A DNA stretch of 45,442 nt, taken from contig DLZQ01000047.1 in assembly GCA_003447295.1 (NCBI GenBank), positions 1 to 45,442 of the forward strand, read 5' to 3'. Shown here piece after piece: positions 1 through 9,206 of this stretch (within the stretch, counting starts at the first letter, position 1; each line of letters starts with the position of its first letter). A model generated the notes under the pieces. That model did not search any database. It was not told where the DNA came from and saw only the letters and a program-made list of their open reading frames with translations. The translations under genes were made by a program, and so were the position numbers. This DNA is from Lachnospiraceae bacterium (lineage in GTDB: Bacteria > Bacillota > Clostridia > Lachnospirales > Lachnospiraceae).

Positions 1-67
1 TATGCGAATAGAGGGTAGGGTGCATTCAGAGACTGTGGGCATACAGAAGAAAGTGCCGGGAGGAGAT

Positions 68-1762
68 ATGAGTATTAATACATATGATGAACAGAAATTC
101 TGGGAGGAAGTGGATATCCTGTTCCCGGATATTGTAAAAGCCATTACTTCCCTGGCGAAAAAATCCTACATATCCATAACCAATCTGCGGAACGGCGTGA
201 CGTGGTGGTCCGAGAAGGCGATGGAATATTTTGGTATGCAGGAGAACTACACCATTCGCGGACAAGAAAAATCAAAAAGATCGCTCCATCCGGATGATCT
301 GGAGGATTTCCGGAGGGGATTCCAGGAGAGAGTTGCCGGGAAAAATATGGACGAGCCCTGGGAATACCGGGTGCGTGACGGAAGCACCTACAACCGGATC
401 AGCGCCAGAGCGAAAATGCTGAATGATAAGGATGGAAAGCCTTTTGTGATCGTAATACGATATAACAACTACGGTATTTCCGACGAGGTGGATGCGACCA
501 CCGGATTGCATACGGAACCGGCGCTGGACCGAGAGATCATGGAATTCCTGGAGGAAAGCGGACAGGGGGCACTGCTGAAGATCGGACTGGATCAGTTCAG
601 CCATATCAATGTTATGTACGGTGCTGCTTTTTCGGATAAGATTCTGAATTGTGCGGCACAGGAGCTGTTGCGTCTGTTAAAGGGAAAAGGATATGTATAC
701 CGGCTCTCCGGTGCGAAATTTGTGATCAGCTTTAAAAATGTATCCAAAGAGGAACTGCAGCAGATATACGATGAGATCGTAGAAACGTTTGAAAATACAG
801 AGGTAGAAGGGAAAAAGATCCCTCTGAAGGTATCTGCCGGCGCAATATTTATGGAACCTTATATGAAGGAGACAAATGCGGTCCGCAGCCGTCTGACTTA
901 TGCGTTGAACCATTCCCGGCTTGAGCATCATGGGGAGCTGGTGATTTTTAATGATGAGGTCTGTGGCAGTGACGAGAACCAGTTTGAACTGATCGGTGTG
1001 ATCCATCAGTGTGCTACGCATAACTTTGAAGGCTTCCGTATGTTCTATCAGCCGATTGCCGATACGAAGACCGGCAAGATCCGGGGAATGGAAGCGTTGC
1101 TCCGCTGGGAACTGGAGCCTTACGGGATGGTATCTCCCGGTGTGTTCATGGAATGGCTGGAACAGGATCCCTGTATTTTTGATCTGGGGAACTGGATCCT
1201 GCGGACAGCACTTACGGATGTACAGAAGTTTCGCAAAGAGACGGAAGGCTTTTTCGTCAATGTCAATGTGGCGGCGGCACAGCTGGAGCGCAGAGAGTTC
1301 CGCAATGCTGTCATGAATATTTTAAAGGAGACCGGTGCGAAGCCGGAGGAGCTTTGCCTCGAATTGACAGAGCGATGCAGAGATCTGGATATTCATTTCC
1401 TGCGGGGAGAGGTAGAATTTTTCCATTCCCAGGGGATCAAGATCGCACTGGATGATTTCGGAACAGGCAACAGTTCCTTAAGTCTGGCACTGGAGCTTCC
1501 CTTTGACGAACTGAAGGTAGATATGAGCTTCATCCGTGATATTAAGCAAAAACCTCAGAATCAGGCCATGGTGCAGTCTATCGTGGATTATGCCAGGAGG
1601 ACTAATACCGAGACCTGCATTGAGGGTATTGAGAATAAGGAAGTCAGCGACTATATCGAAAAATTTGGATCTACCTGGCAGCAGGGATACTACTATTCCA
1701 AGCCTGTGCCTATCGATCGGTTTGAAGAAGTGCTGCGAAAACAGGCAACGGAAAAGGAATAA
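68..1762 (+). CDS. PAS / degenerate GGDEF / EAL domain protein (probable c-di-GMP phosphodiesterase)
   Basis: Probable cytoplasmic second-messenger enzyme of 564 residues. A PAS-like region occupies roughly residues 30-140 (HPDDL and RDGSTYNRI-like motifs). It is followed by a GGDEF-like domain in which the signature is replaced by RLSGAKF, so diguanylate cyclase activity is unlikely. The C-terminal EAL domain keeps the key elements in order: EALLRW, VNVAAAQ, LELTER, LDDFGTG, KVD, EGIE and QGYYYSKP. By family knowledge this predicts active c-di-GMP hydrolysis, with the dead GGDEF perhaps binding GTP allosterically. The frame is open from base 2, but the ATG at 68 directly after GGAGGAGAT is preferred. 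No signal peptide or membrane segment is seen. The gene converges on the AraC regulator with only 4 nt between the stop codons and no visible terminator. Confidence 0.88.
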   Translation: MSINTYDEQKFWEEVDILFPDIVKAITSLAKKSYISITNLRNGVTWWSEKAMEYFGMQENYTIRGQEKSKRSLHPDDLEDFRRGFQERVAGKNMDEPWEYRVRDGSTYNRISARAKMLNDKDGKPFVIVIRYNNYGISDEVDATTGLHTEPALDREIMEFLEESGQGALLKIGLDQFSHINVMYGAAFSDKILNCAAQELLRLLKGKGYVYRLSGAKFVISFKNVSKEELQQIYDEIVETFENTEVEGKKIPLKVSAGAIFMEPYMKETNAVRSRLTYALNHSRLEHHGELVIFNDEVCGSDENQFELIGVIHQCATHNFEGFRMFYQPIADTKTGKIRGMEALLRWELEPYGMVSPGVFMEWLEQDPCIFDLGNWILRTALTDVQKFRKETEGFFVNVNVAAAQLERREFRNAVMNILKETGAKPEELCLELTERCRDLDIHFLRGEVEFFHSQGIKIALDDFGTGNSSLSLALELPFDELKVDMSFIRDIKQKPQNQAMVQSIVDYARRTNTETCIEGIENKEVSDYIEKFGSTWQQGYYYSKPVPIDRFEEVLRKQATEKE

Positions 1763-1766
1763 ACAG

Positions 1767-3968
1767 TTATCCCCGGATTGCATTTGGTGCGACGCCGTAT
1801 TTTTTCTTAAACGCACGGCGGAAGCTGGTCAGATTGTTGTAACCGACCGCCACGTATAAATCAGCTATTTTAATATCTGTTGTTTCCAACAGTTGTTTGG
1901 CCTGTGTCATGCGGATCTGTTCCAGATATGTAGAGAAATTAACCCCGACCGTTTTTTTAAAAAGGAAGGAGAAGTAACTCTCGGAGATATGGAACAGATC
2001 CGATATTCTGCTTAAACATAAGGATTGATCCCCATAATTCTTATCGATATAAGCCTGAATCCGCATAATTAGCTGATTGTCACTTTCCGGCTGCCTGGTT
2101 TTTTCGCATAATTCCAGAGCAATCTGTTCGTAATTTCCCAGGGTAGAATCTTCGGACAGACCGGCTAAGCTTGCATCATCGTAGGAAATGTCAATATCCC
2201 TGATTACTTTCAATAACGTAATTTCTATATTTTCTAAAAGCCATTTCACTTGTCTGTAATTAAGTTTTCGTTTCTTAAAATTTTCATCCTTTATAAAATT
2301 AAAAATGGTTTTTGTCTGTTTTAAATTACCGGATTTAACAAAATTGTATAATTGGTCTGCCACTTCGTTAGGATAAAAGAAGGAATCCTGAAATTCCAAA
2401 ATCTCACGATACAGACACAGGTACACTGGGCTGGAGACACGTTTTACAGCCTCTTTGGATTGGCGATACGATTTCCAGACGGAGGAGATGGTGTCGGTTG
2501 TACAGCCTAATCCACCATAAATCCAGATATTGTATTCCTGCAATAGCGTAGTATGAACATGTGAAAATAATTCTTCGACCTTGTCCAGTTCTTCTCGGTC
2601 ATATAATAAAATAGTATAAACACTATTCCGGGAACCTTGCATGATATAGGAATGTATAAAATAACTGGAAAGGATATCGGAAATAACATCCGCATAATCA
2701 GGGGAGAGGATGTTGATCATTCCTTGAGGGTCATTATTTAGCTCCAAAGTATCCAGGTAGACATTACAGTATAATATAGCAAAGGAATTGGCATTAGCGG
2801 AAATGGAAAGATAATTTTGGGCATACGCAGCTTCTTCCTCACTCAGAATCGTACCATGAATCAATTGATCAAAATAATAATTGCGTAGGGTGATCTTTTG
2901 TGACTCATTTAACCGCATAAGCTCTTCGTGGTTGAAATTAACTTCTTGAAGACGACATTCCATTGCTTCATAGGGTTTATAATTGGCCTTGGACAACAGC
3001 ACAATAATCAAAAAGCTTCCTACGACACCGAGAAAGATAATGAACAGAGACAACAGCTGCAGTCCGTTCCCCGGTGCTTTCAGGGAGGAAGTGGGAACAA
3101 TCAGGTAATAGTTCAGATTCGGTGTCTGTGCGGAGGTATGGAGCACTGTGACGGGAACACCTTGAAATACGGTGCTGAAATATCCCCGTTCAGAATAATT
3201 CAGCGAGGAAAGCAGAGAAGCATCCGTTTTTTTCAACAGTGCTTCATTGTTGCTGAAAGTAAGCATAGTTTCAGCGCTGCTGTCCTGAATGATGAGGCAG
3301 CCATTCTTCATCAGATCGATAGAGTCCGTCATTTGCTGCATATAATCTGCATTCAGCTCAAAAATGATGTCAGCATTGATATTTTTGAAGGTATAATTCT
3401 GCAGAGAGACAGCATAACAATAGTTTTTTCTGTGTGCGTTATATTCGGGCGCAAAGCGGTCAAGAGGCAGAAAATGGTTATAATTGTCGGAGGATTCCAG
3501 AGTTCCCTTCCATTCCTCATATTTTGAAGGATCCAGCATTTGATTGTTTTTATAAAAGGAATAGAGATTCTCAAAATCATTGTAGCTGATCACATAGTCT
3601 GTATGCCGCAGATGGATATAATAGGTCTGGATCGGCTGGAGTGAATAGTCAGAATACATATTTACAAGAGCCTGCTTGGTAAGATAGGCATTATAATAAA
3701 ACGCCCGTTCCCCATGATCGGCTTCCGCCAGGCGGGAAAGACTGGTATTATTTGCCATACGCTTGGAAATCAGATAGATATTGGCATAACAGCTGCTGTA
3801 CTGTTCGGCTACATTTTCCAGAGAAAGCATATTTTCATGCAATAGTTCCTGCTTTACATTATGTGAAAGAATAAAATGAAAAACAATTCCCAAAATGAGC
3901 ACAATGACCAGGAGCAGACTGTAGGACGTTATCAATTTTATGAAGTATTTATTTTTTTTAGAATTCAT
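1767..3968 (-). CDS. Membrane-anchored AraC-family transcriptional regulator with extracellular sensor
   Basis: A 733-residue one-component regulator. A hydrophobic segment at about residues 10-30 and another at about 299-325 bracket a presumably extracytoplasmic sensor of about 270 residues. The C-terminal ~100 residues form a typical AraC double helix-turn-helix (LSRISDLFHISESYFSFLFKK, then IADLYVAVGYNNLTSFRRAFKKKYG-type helices). The architecture matches regulators that sit beside carbohydrate ABC operons in Clostridia. Start at ATG 3968 follows AGGAGGG with good spacing. It is divergent from the solute-binding protein at 4271 and is inferred to control that operon; the sensed ligand is unknown. 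Its stop lies 4 nt from the stop of the convergent EAL gene. Confidence 0.88.
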   Translation of the reverse strand: MNSKKNKYFIKLITSYSLLLVIVLILGIVFHFILSHNVKQELLHENMLSLENVAEQYSSCYANIYLISKRMANNTSLSRLAEADHGERAFYYNAYLTKQALVNMYSDYSLQPIQTYYIHLRHTDYVISYNDFENLYSFYKNNQMLDPSKYEEWKGTLESSDNYNHFLPLDRFAPEYNAHRKNYCYAVSLQNYTFKNINADIIFELNADYMQQMTDSIDLMKNGCLIIQDSSAETMLTFSNNEALLKKTDASLLSSLNYSERGYFSTVFQGVPVTVLHTSAQTPNLNYYLIVPTSSLKAPGNGLQLLSLFIIFLGVVGSFLIIVLLSKANYKPYEAMECRLQEVNFNHEELMRLNESQKITLRNYYFDQLIHGTILSEEEAAYAQNYLSISANANSFAILYCNVYLDTLELNNDPQGMINILSPDYADVISDILSSYFIHSYIMQGSRNSVYTILLYDREELDKVEELFSHVHTTLLQEYNIWIYGGLGCTTDTISSVWKSYRQSKEAVKRVSSPVYLCLYREILEFQDSFFYPNEVADQLYNFVKSGNLKQTKTIFNFIKDENFKKRKLNYRQVKWLLENIEITLLKVIRDIDISYDDASLAGLSEDSTLGNYEQIALELCEKTRQPESDNQLIMRIQAYIDKNYGDQSLCLSRISDLFHISESYFSFLFKKTVGVNFSTYLEQIRMTQAKQLLETTDIKIADLYVAVGYNNLTSFRRAFKKKYGVAPNAIRG

Positions 3969-4270
3969 AACAAAAACCCTCCTGAAAGATATTATTATAG
4001 TATCATAATCGAAAAAAAAGGCAATGGAATAAGATGCGGTAAAGTGAAATGTGTACCATTGACATAAAAAATGAACCCCGGATAACGAAAAATATGTACA
4101 TCAAATATTGAAATATGTGGCTTTTAATTGTGCAGAATGGCAGATATAATGAAGGCACATTGATACTTCTGGCGCCGAAGTGACAATCATCAACAAACGA
4201 GCAGTAAAGAAACAAAGCAAAAAAATAAGAAACAACAGAGAAGATAACAGAATATGGACGGAGGTTATTT
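3969..4270. promoter_or_regulatory. Divergent regulatory region between AraC regulator and uptake operon
   Basis: No gene is seen in these 302 bases. Toward the right, TATAAT at 4145-4150 is a good -10 box with only a weak -35, as expected of an activator-dependent promoter. Just downstream, ACTTC and GAAGT flank TGGCGCC at 4165-4181, a possible operator or 5'-UTR hairpin. Toward the left, a minus-strand TATAAT (3994-3999) is preceded by TTGCCT (4019-4024) with a 19-nt spacer. Both genes have strong ribosome binding sites: AGGAGG at 3977-3983 on the minus strand and GGAGG before 4271. Promoter positions are inferences from consensus matching. Confidence 0.5.
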
Positions 4271-5833
4271 ATGGTAAAGAAAAAGTTATTATCAGTTGCA
4301 CTGGTTGCGGTTACCGTATGTTCCATGATATTTACAGGGTGTGGTAGCTCTGCGGAAAATACGGGAAATGATACAGGAAAGACAGATACCGGCGCACAGG
4401 CAGGAAATACTGCGGGGGATGTTGCGGATGATGTAGAGAAACCGGAAAAGATTACAATTATGGTAGACGGAACATTTACAATGCTGGCAGATGGTCAGGA
4501 AGAATGGGTCAATAAATGGGAAGAACTGACAGGAATTGAACTGGAAGTTATTCAGCCGGATCACAATGCTTACTATGATGTGCTGGGACAGACATTTGCC
4601 AGCGGACCGGAGAACTGGCCGGATGTAGTAATCCTTGGATCTTCCTATTATTCCGGATATGCAGGAGAAGGAGCTCTCTGGGATATGACGGATGCCTGGA
4701 ACAATTCGGAGCTGAAGAAGAATCCCAATACGGATGTGAGCGTCGTAGAAGGGAATATGCTGGATGGACACCTGTATGGACTGGCACTGAGCGGCGGTGG
4801 TGGTTGCATGACTTTCGTTAGAAAACAGTGGCTGGATAATTGTGGACTGGATATTCCTACAACGTATGAAGAGTACCTGGAAATGCTGGATGCCTTCAGT
4901 AACGGTGATCCGGATGGAGACGGCATTAAGGGCAATACCATTGGTGTGTCCGCAGCGGGATTTGTAGGTAATGAAGCTCCTTATACCAATTATCTGCCGG
5001 AATTCTATCAGGACGCATATCCTTCCTTCTATCAGGGAGAAGATGGCGTATGGAGAGATGGATTTACCGAGGATTCCATGAAAGAAGCGATCAAGAGATT
5101 ACAGAATGCTTACAACAAGGGTTATATCGACAAGGAATCTCTGACGAATGCGACCAGTAATTGCCGTACCAAATTTATGGAAGGTGAGTTCGGAGCATTT
5201 ACTTACTGGGCAGGCGGATGGGCTGATACGCTGTCGGAGGGACTGATTGCAAATGGACAGGACGGCGAACTGGTATTTATGCCGCCTATCGCAGAGGTTG
5301 GAAAATACTGGCAGAGATGTGCACCGGTGTATGCGATTACTTCTTCCTGTAAGAATCCGGAAGGCGTATTTAAATATTTCCTGGAAAGCATTTTTGATGA
5401 TGGAGATATAGAAACCTTGTGGAGCTATGGAGTAGAAGGCGTTCATTGGTCCAGACAGGCAGAAACAGTATGTGGTAATACATATCAGGATGGAGAATTC
5501 CATATGCTGGAGATGCGTTCTCAGCCCGGAGTACAGTATGGGGGCGGTATTATAGGAAATAACAATATCTGCCCGTTGACAGAAAAACTGATGCCCGAAA
5601 AGAAATATACAGAGGAATCGATGGAAATCTTTAATGCCAATAACAAGACAGCACCTCTGCCGGTAACAACAGATATGATGAGTCAGTATAACGGCGATCT
5701 GACCAGTCTGAAGAATTCTATCATTGCTGACTGTGTAGTGCAGGGTCTTTCTGTGGAAGAGGGTTACAAGCGTTTTGAACAGGAAGGCGGAGCTGAATGG
5801 TCTCAGGCAATCGTAGATTCCTTGAATAAATAA
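4271..5833 (+). CDS. Extracellular solute-binding lipoprotein of a carbohydrate ABC transporter
   Basis: A 520-residue family 1 substrate-binding protein. The N-terminus is a lipoprotein signal (KKKLLSVALVAVTVCSM, lipobox FTGC with Cys about 24), followed by a Gly/Asp/Thr-rich linker typical of Gram-positive binding proteins. It would be anchored to the outer face of the membrane and deliver ligand to the two permeases at 7228 and 8181. The large size and pairing with LplB/YtcP-type permeases are typical of CUT1 systems for oligosaccharides or complex saccharides. The ligand cannot be read from sequence. It is the first gene of the operon, with a strong GGAGG ribosome binding site. No ATP-binding subunit is encoded nearby, so a shared MsmX-type ATPase is presumed. 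Confidence 0.9.
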   Translation: MVKKKLLSVALVAVTVCSMIFTGCGSSAENTGNDTGKTDTGAQAGNTAGDVADDVEKPEKITIMVDGTFTMLADGQEEWVNKWEELTGIELEVIQPDHNAYYDVLGQTFASGPENWPDVVILGSSYYSGYAGEGALWDMTDAWNNSELKKNPNTDVSVVEGNMLDGHLYGLALSGGGGCMTFVRKQWLDNCGLDIPTTYEEYLEMLDAFSNGDPDGDGIKGNTIGVSAAGFVGNEAPYTNYLPEFYQDAYPSFYQGEDGVWRDGFTEDSMKEAIKRLQNAYNKGYIDKESLTNATSNCRTKFMEGEFGAFTYWAGGWADTLSEGLIANGQDGELVFMPPIAEVGKYWQRCAPVYAITSSCKNPEGVFKYFLESIFDDGDIETLWSYGVEGVHWSRQAETVCGNTYQDGEFHMLEMRSQPGVQYGGGIIGNNNICPLTEKLMPEKKYTEESMEIFNANNKTAPLPVTTDMMSQYNGDLTSLKNSIIADCVVQGLSVEEGYKRFEQEGGAEWSQAIVDSLNK

Positions 5834-5860
5834 TCTGGTAACAGTATAGGAGGTTGCATT

Positions 5861-7198
5861 ATGATAGATAAAATGAGAGAGCTGACAGACAGGCAGATGC
5901 AGGATTTTGTAAGAGTGTTGGAAAAAAGAAGGGTTCCGCTGCATAGTGTTCTGATAGCGCAGCATGGGAAGCTTATATTTGAAAAATATTATGCACCCTA
6001 TTGCCGTAATAAACTTCAGAGAATGTTTTCTGTGACTAAGAGCTTTACTTCTCTGGCAATCGGATTGTTGGAGCAGGAGGGGAAGATTTCCCTGCAGGAT
6101 CATATCTGCGATTATTTCCCGGAATTTCTTCCCGGAGTGGTACATCCCTGGCTGGCAGAGATGACGATTGAAAATATGTTGAAAATGCAGACCTGCCACA
6201 ATATGACGACTTATAACAAGACCAGCACAACGGAGAACTGGGTGAGGAGCTTTTTCCAGACAGAACCCACCCACAGACCCGGAACGCTCTTTATGTATGA
6301 TACCTCATCCTCCCATGTACTCTGTGCACTGGTAGAAAAACTGACTGGTAAGAAGATGCTGGATTATATGAAGGATAAGCTGCTGCGCCAGATTGGCTTC
6401 AGCGAGGAGTCTTATATCTTAGAGGATCCCTTTGGAACCTCTATGGGAGGGAGTGGCCTGATGGCTACTCCCGAGGATCTGCTGCGTACCGGTTGTATGA
6501 TGTTAAAGCAGGAAAAAGGTTCCTATGTAGCGAGAGCGACAGAGCCGAGAACAGCAACACAGCTGGATGGAGCTGATGGCTGGTATGGATATATGATTCC
6601 AATTCCGATGGAGGGAACTTTTGGAATGATGGGGATGGGCGGACAGATGATGCTGGCATTTCCGGAAATGGATCTCGTCGTTGTAGTAACAGCAGATACG
6701 CAGGGGATGGTCGGAGTCGAGCAGCTGATGCAAAATGCTGTGACAGAAGTTCTACTGAAGGATTGTTTTCCGGAAAACGATGTGGAGAAAACAACGTTGC
6801 CTGTGCTGCGTACAGTGTTTGAAGGAAAACCTTGTGCAGATTATGGGAAAAAATATCCCCTGCTCCGAAACAAGTATGGATTTACATGGTGTGGCGTGAC
6901 TTTTTCCGAGGAGGATCAAAAAGGAGTACTCTCGTATGAAATAGAGGGAAGAGAATGTCAGATTCCTTTTGGAATCGGACATCTGGAAGAGGGAGAGTTC
7001 CCTATATACAAGGAGAAATGTGCTGCCTCCGGAGCCTGGATAGATCAACATACGCTGTATATCCTTTGTTGGTTGATTGGAGAAAGCGTTGCATCCATCC
7101 GTTTCCGTCTCTATTTCTCGGAAGATGGACTGACGGTACATATGAATAAAACAGAAGAGACAAAGTACAACGAATATATGGGATTTTTGAATAGCTGA
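5861..7198 (+). CDS. Serine hydrolase of the beta-lactamase / class C (SxxK) family
   Basis: A 445-residue protein with an N-terminal penicillin-binding-protein-like fold. The SxxK motif is visible as S57-V-T-K60 in a MFSVTKSF context and the second catalytic motif as Y146-D-T. A glycine-rich GMMGMGGQMM segment could stand for the KTG-like third motif. There is no signal peptide, so it is predicted to be cytoplasmic, unlike true beta-lactamases. Members include esterases, D-amino peptidases and transesterases. It lies inside the ABC operon, 27 nt after the binding protein and 29 nt before the first permease, which suggests it acts on the imported compound, perhaps removing an acyl group. That role is inference. 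Ribosome binding site AGGAGG precedes ATG 5861. Confidence 0.85.
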   Translation: MIDKMRELTDRQMQDFVRVLEKRRVPLHSVLIAQHGKLIFEKYYAPYCRNKLQRMFSVTKSFTSLAIGLLEQEGKISLQDHICDYFPEFLPGVVHPWLAEMTIENMLKMQTCHNMTTYNKTSTTENWVRSFFQTEPTHRPGTLFMYDTSSSHVLCALVEKLTGKKMLDYMKDKLLRQIGFSEESYILEDPFGTSMGGSGLMATPEDLLRTGCMMLKQEKGSYVARATEPRTATQLDGADGWYGYMIPIPMEGTFGMMGMGGQMMLAFPEMDLVVVVTADTQGMVGVEQLMQNAVTEVLLKDCFPENDVEKTTLPVLRTVFEGKPCADYGKKYPLLRNKYGFTWCGVTFSEEDQKGVLSYEIEGRECQIPFGIGHLEEGEFPIYKEKCAASGAWIDQHTLYILCWLIGESVASIRFRLYFSEDGLTVHMNKTEETKYNEYMGFLNS

Positions 7199-7227
7199 TA
7201 TAGAGCAGCCGGAACGGAGGGTAAGCG

Positions 7228-8184
7228 TTGAATGTGAAAGAGAAAGGAAAAACTTTGCCTAAGAGGACGCCTGGAGGAACCGTGTTCAAGCACGCCCGTG
7301 CATATCGGGGAGTCTATCTGATGGCGACACCGGTATTGGTGTCAGCATTGATATTTTATTATCTTCCTATGTTTGGTATCCGTTATGCCTTTTTTACATA
7401 TAAAGGAATCAATGATCCAATCTTCGTAGGAATGAAGCATTTTGTAAAAATGTTCAGTATGCCGGGATTCTGGAAGGCGTTCAGCAATACGCTGGTGCTG
7501 AGTATTACAAAGCTGATTCTGAATACCGGTGCGGCAGTTATTATTTCGGTATTATTGAATGAATTGATTTATTTAAAGTTAAAAAAGGTATTTCAGACGA
7601 TTGTATATATTCCGCATTTCATGTCCTGGGTAGTGGCAGCATCCATCTTTTCCATGATCCTGTCTCCGACATCCGCGGGATTGGTCAATGATGTCCTGAT
7701 GAAATTACACTTGATCACGGAAAATATTTATTTCCTCGGAGACCAGAAATGGTGGAGATTTTCGTATTATATAATCAATGTCTGGAAGGATACCGGCTGG
7801 GGAACGATTATTTTCATGGCGACGCTGGCGGGGATCAGCCCGGAATTGTATGAAGCAGCGTCGATGGATGGGGCAAACCGTTTCCAGAAGATGATCTATA
7901 TTACCCTGCCTGCGTTGAATAATACGATCGTGACGGTACTTGTCTTGAATCTGGCGAAGGTTATGAATTTGTTTGAGTCAGTTTTTGTATTACAGAATGA
8001 TGCCGTTATCAAGGTATCGGATGTATTGCAGACTTATATCTATACGCAGACATTTAACTCCGGTGCAATTCCGGATTATGGGTATACGACAGCGGTCGGT
8101 ATGTTTTCCTCTATTATAAGTTGTATTCTGGTACTGGTATGTAACAGGGTAAGCCATAAGACGAGAGGAAGAGGTATTGTATGA
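7228..8184 (+). CDS. ABC transporter permease, LplB-type (carbohydrate)
   Basis: A 318-residue inner-membrane permease with about six membrane segments, starting near residue 30 (YLMATPVLVSALIFYYLPMFG). The cytoplasmic EAA loop is visible as YEAASMDGANRFQKMIYITLP, the site that docks the ATPase. A TTG start at 7228 follows GGAGGG; GTG at 7234 is an in-frame alternative, and the nearby ATG at 7232 is out of frame and stops at once. It overlaps the next permease by 4 bp (ATGA), implying translational coupling and a heterodimeric channel. Confidence 0.88.
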   Translation: MNVKEKGKTLPKRTPGGTVFKHARAYRGVYLMATPVLVSALIFYYLPMFGIRYAFFTYKGINDPIFVGMKHFVKMFSMPGFWKAFSNTLVLSITKLILNTGAAVIISVLLNELIYLKLKKVFQTIVYIPHFMSWVVAASIFSMILSPTSAGLVNDVLMKLHLITENIYFLGDQKWWRFSYYIINVWKDTGWGTIIFMATLAGISPELYEAASMDGANRFQKMIYITLPALNNTIVTVLVLNLAKVMNLFESVFVLQNDAVIKVSDVLQTYIYTQTFNSGAIPDYGYTTAVGMFSSIISCILVLVCNRVSHKTRGRGIV

Positions 8185-9020
8185 TGAAAAAGAAAGTGAA
8201 AATTTTTGATATCGTATTGATCGTGATATTTACGGTATTTTCTCTGCTGATGATCATCCCGGTATATAAAGTGCTGGTGGACTCTTTCGATCTGAAGACG
8301 GCTTATGGTATGAAATTGTTTCCGGAGAAGTTTGGTTTCGCGGGGTATAAAACTATTTTTACCAATTCGACGATGCTCAGACCATTCCTGATTTCCTGTT
8401 ACACGACGGTTATGGGAACGATCATGGGATTACTGCTCTCTGTACTGGGAGCGTATGTATTGATTCAGTGGAAGATGCCGGGGCGGGCATTTATCGCCAA
8501 TGTGCTGTTGTTTACTATGATATTTAACGGAGGTATGATCCCGACCTATCTGGTAATGAAGGATTTCCATCTGACAAATAATCTGTGGGGTGTGATCCTG
8601 CTGCCTGCGATCAACGTATACAATCTGGTGCTGATGAAGAATTTCTTTGAAGGAATCCCGGTCAGCCTGATGGAATCGGCAGAGATTGACGGATGTTCAC
8701 ATTTTAGAATCCTGTACAAGATCGTATTGCCATTGTCAAAGGCGGCACTGGCATCCATAGGACTGATGTATGCGGTGGGGTATTGGAATGATTACACGAA
8801 CTATAAGCTGTATATCACAAATTCAAATTTATATAATTTCCAGATGAAACTGCGGGCATTGATCATGGGAAGTGATCTGCCGTCTGCGATAGAAGGAGCA
8901 ACGGAAAATACGGTGAAAAATGCAGCGGTTATTGTAGCGATTCTACCATTTATGATCATTTATCCATTCTGCCAGAAATATTTTGTGCAGGGAGTAAATA
9001 TCGGTGCTGTAAAGGAATAG
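8181..9020 (+). CDS. ABC transporter permease, YtcP-type (carbohydrate)
   Basis: A 279-residue permease, partner of the preceding gene. Hydrophobic segments begin at about residue 10 (IFDIVLIVIFTVFSLLMIIPV). The EAA loop reads MESAEIDGCSHFRILYKIVLPLS. The C-terminus (FVQGVNIGAVKE) is typical of this subfamily. It is the last gene of the operon and is followed at 9041-9080 by a strong hairpin terminator. Confidence 0.9.
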   Translation: MMKKKVKIFDIVLIVIFTVFSLLMIIPVYKVLVDSFDLKTAYGMKLFPEKFGFAGYKTIFTNSTMLRPFLISCYTTVMGTIMGLLLSVLGAYVLIQWKMPGRAFIANVLLFTMIFNGGMIPTYLVMKDFHLTNNLWGVILLPAINVYNLVLMKNFFEGIPVSLMESAEIDGCSHFRILYKIVLPLSKAALASIGLMYAVGYWNDYTNYKLYITNSNLYNFQMKLRALIMGSDLPSAIEGATENTVKNAAVIVAILPFMIIYPFCQKYFVQGVNIGAVKE

Positions 9021-9040
9021 TAAGTAAAAATACAGAAAAC

Positions 9041-9080
9041 AAAAATGACATCAGCATACAACTGTCTGATGTCATTTTTT
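9041..9080 (+). terminator. Rho-independent terminator of the ABC operon
   Basis: AAAAATGACATCAG and CTGATGTCATTTTTT form a near-perfect stem closed by a short loop, with a T run. It ends the operon that starts at 4271. Because the left arm is preceded by an A run it could also work in the opposite direction. Confidence 0.9.
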
Positions 9081-9118
9081 GCGAAATAAAATCTCAAGAA
9101 AATCTTAAGAATTTTCGG

Positions 9119-9177
9119 TGGACAAACATAAGGCTTTCGCGATACAATGTATTTTAGAGTGCCGGTCGGATGACCGG
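9119..9177 (+). promoter_or_regulatory. Promoter and 5'-UTR hairpin for the DUF3048 lipoprotein
   Basis: TGGACA at 9119-9124 and TACAAT at 9143-9148 are separated by 18 nt and make a credible sigma-A promoter. Just downstream, CCGGTC-GGAT-GACCGG (9162-9177) forms a compact six-pair hairpin that would lie near the 5' end of the transcript and may stabilise it. Confidence 0.6.
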
Positions 9178-9206
9178 TTAGAACAAACAGATGAAAGGAA
9201 GCATTC

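Noticed and set aside
5099..6274. 391-codon open frame on the minus strand across the binding protein and hydrolase genes
   Set aside because: Antisense to two well-supported genes, no ribosome site, Cys/His-rich composition typical of shadow frames.
9041..9080. Possible riboswitch upstream of the DUF3048 gene
   Set aside because: The structure is a simple terminator of the preceding operon and lies upstream of the likely promoter at 9119.
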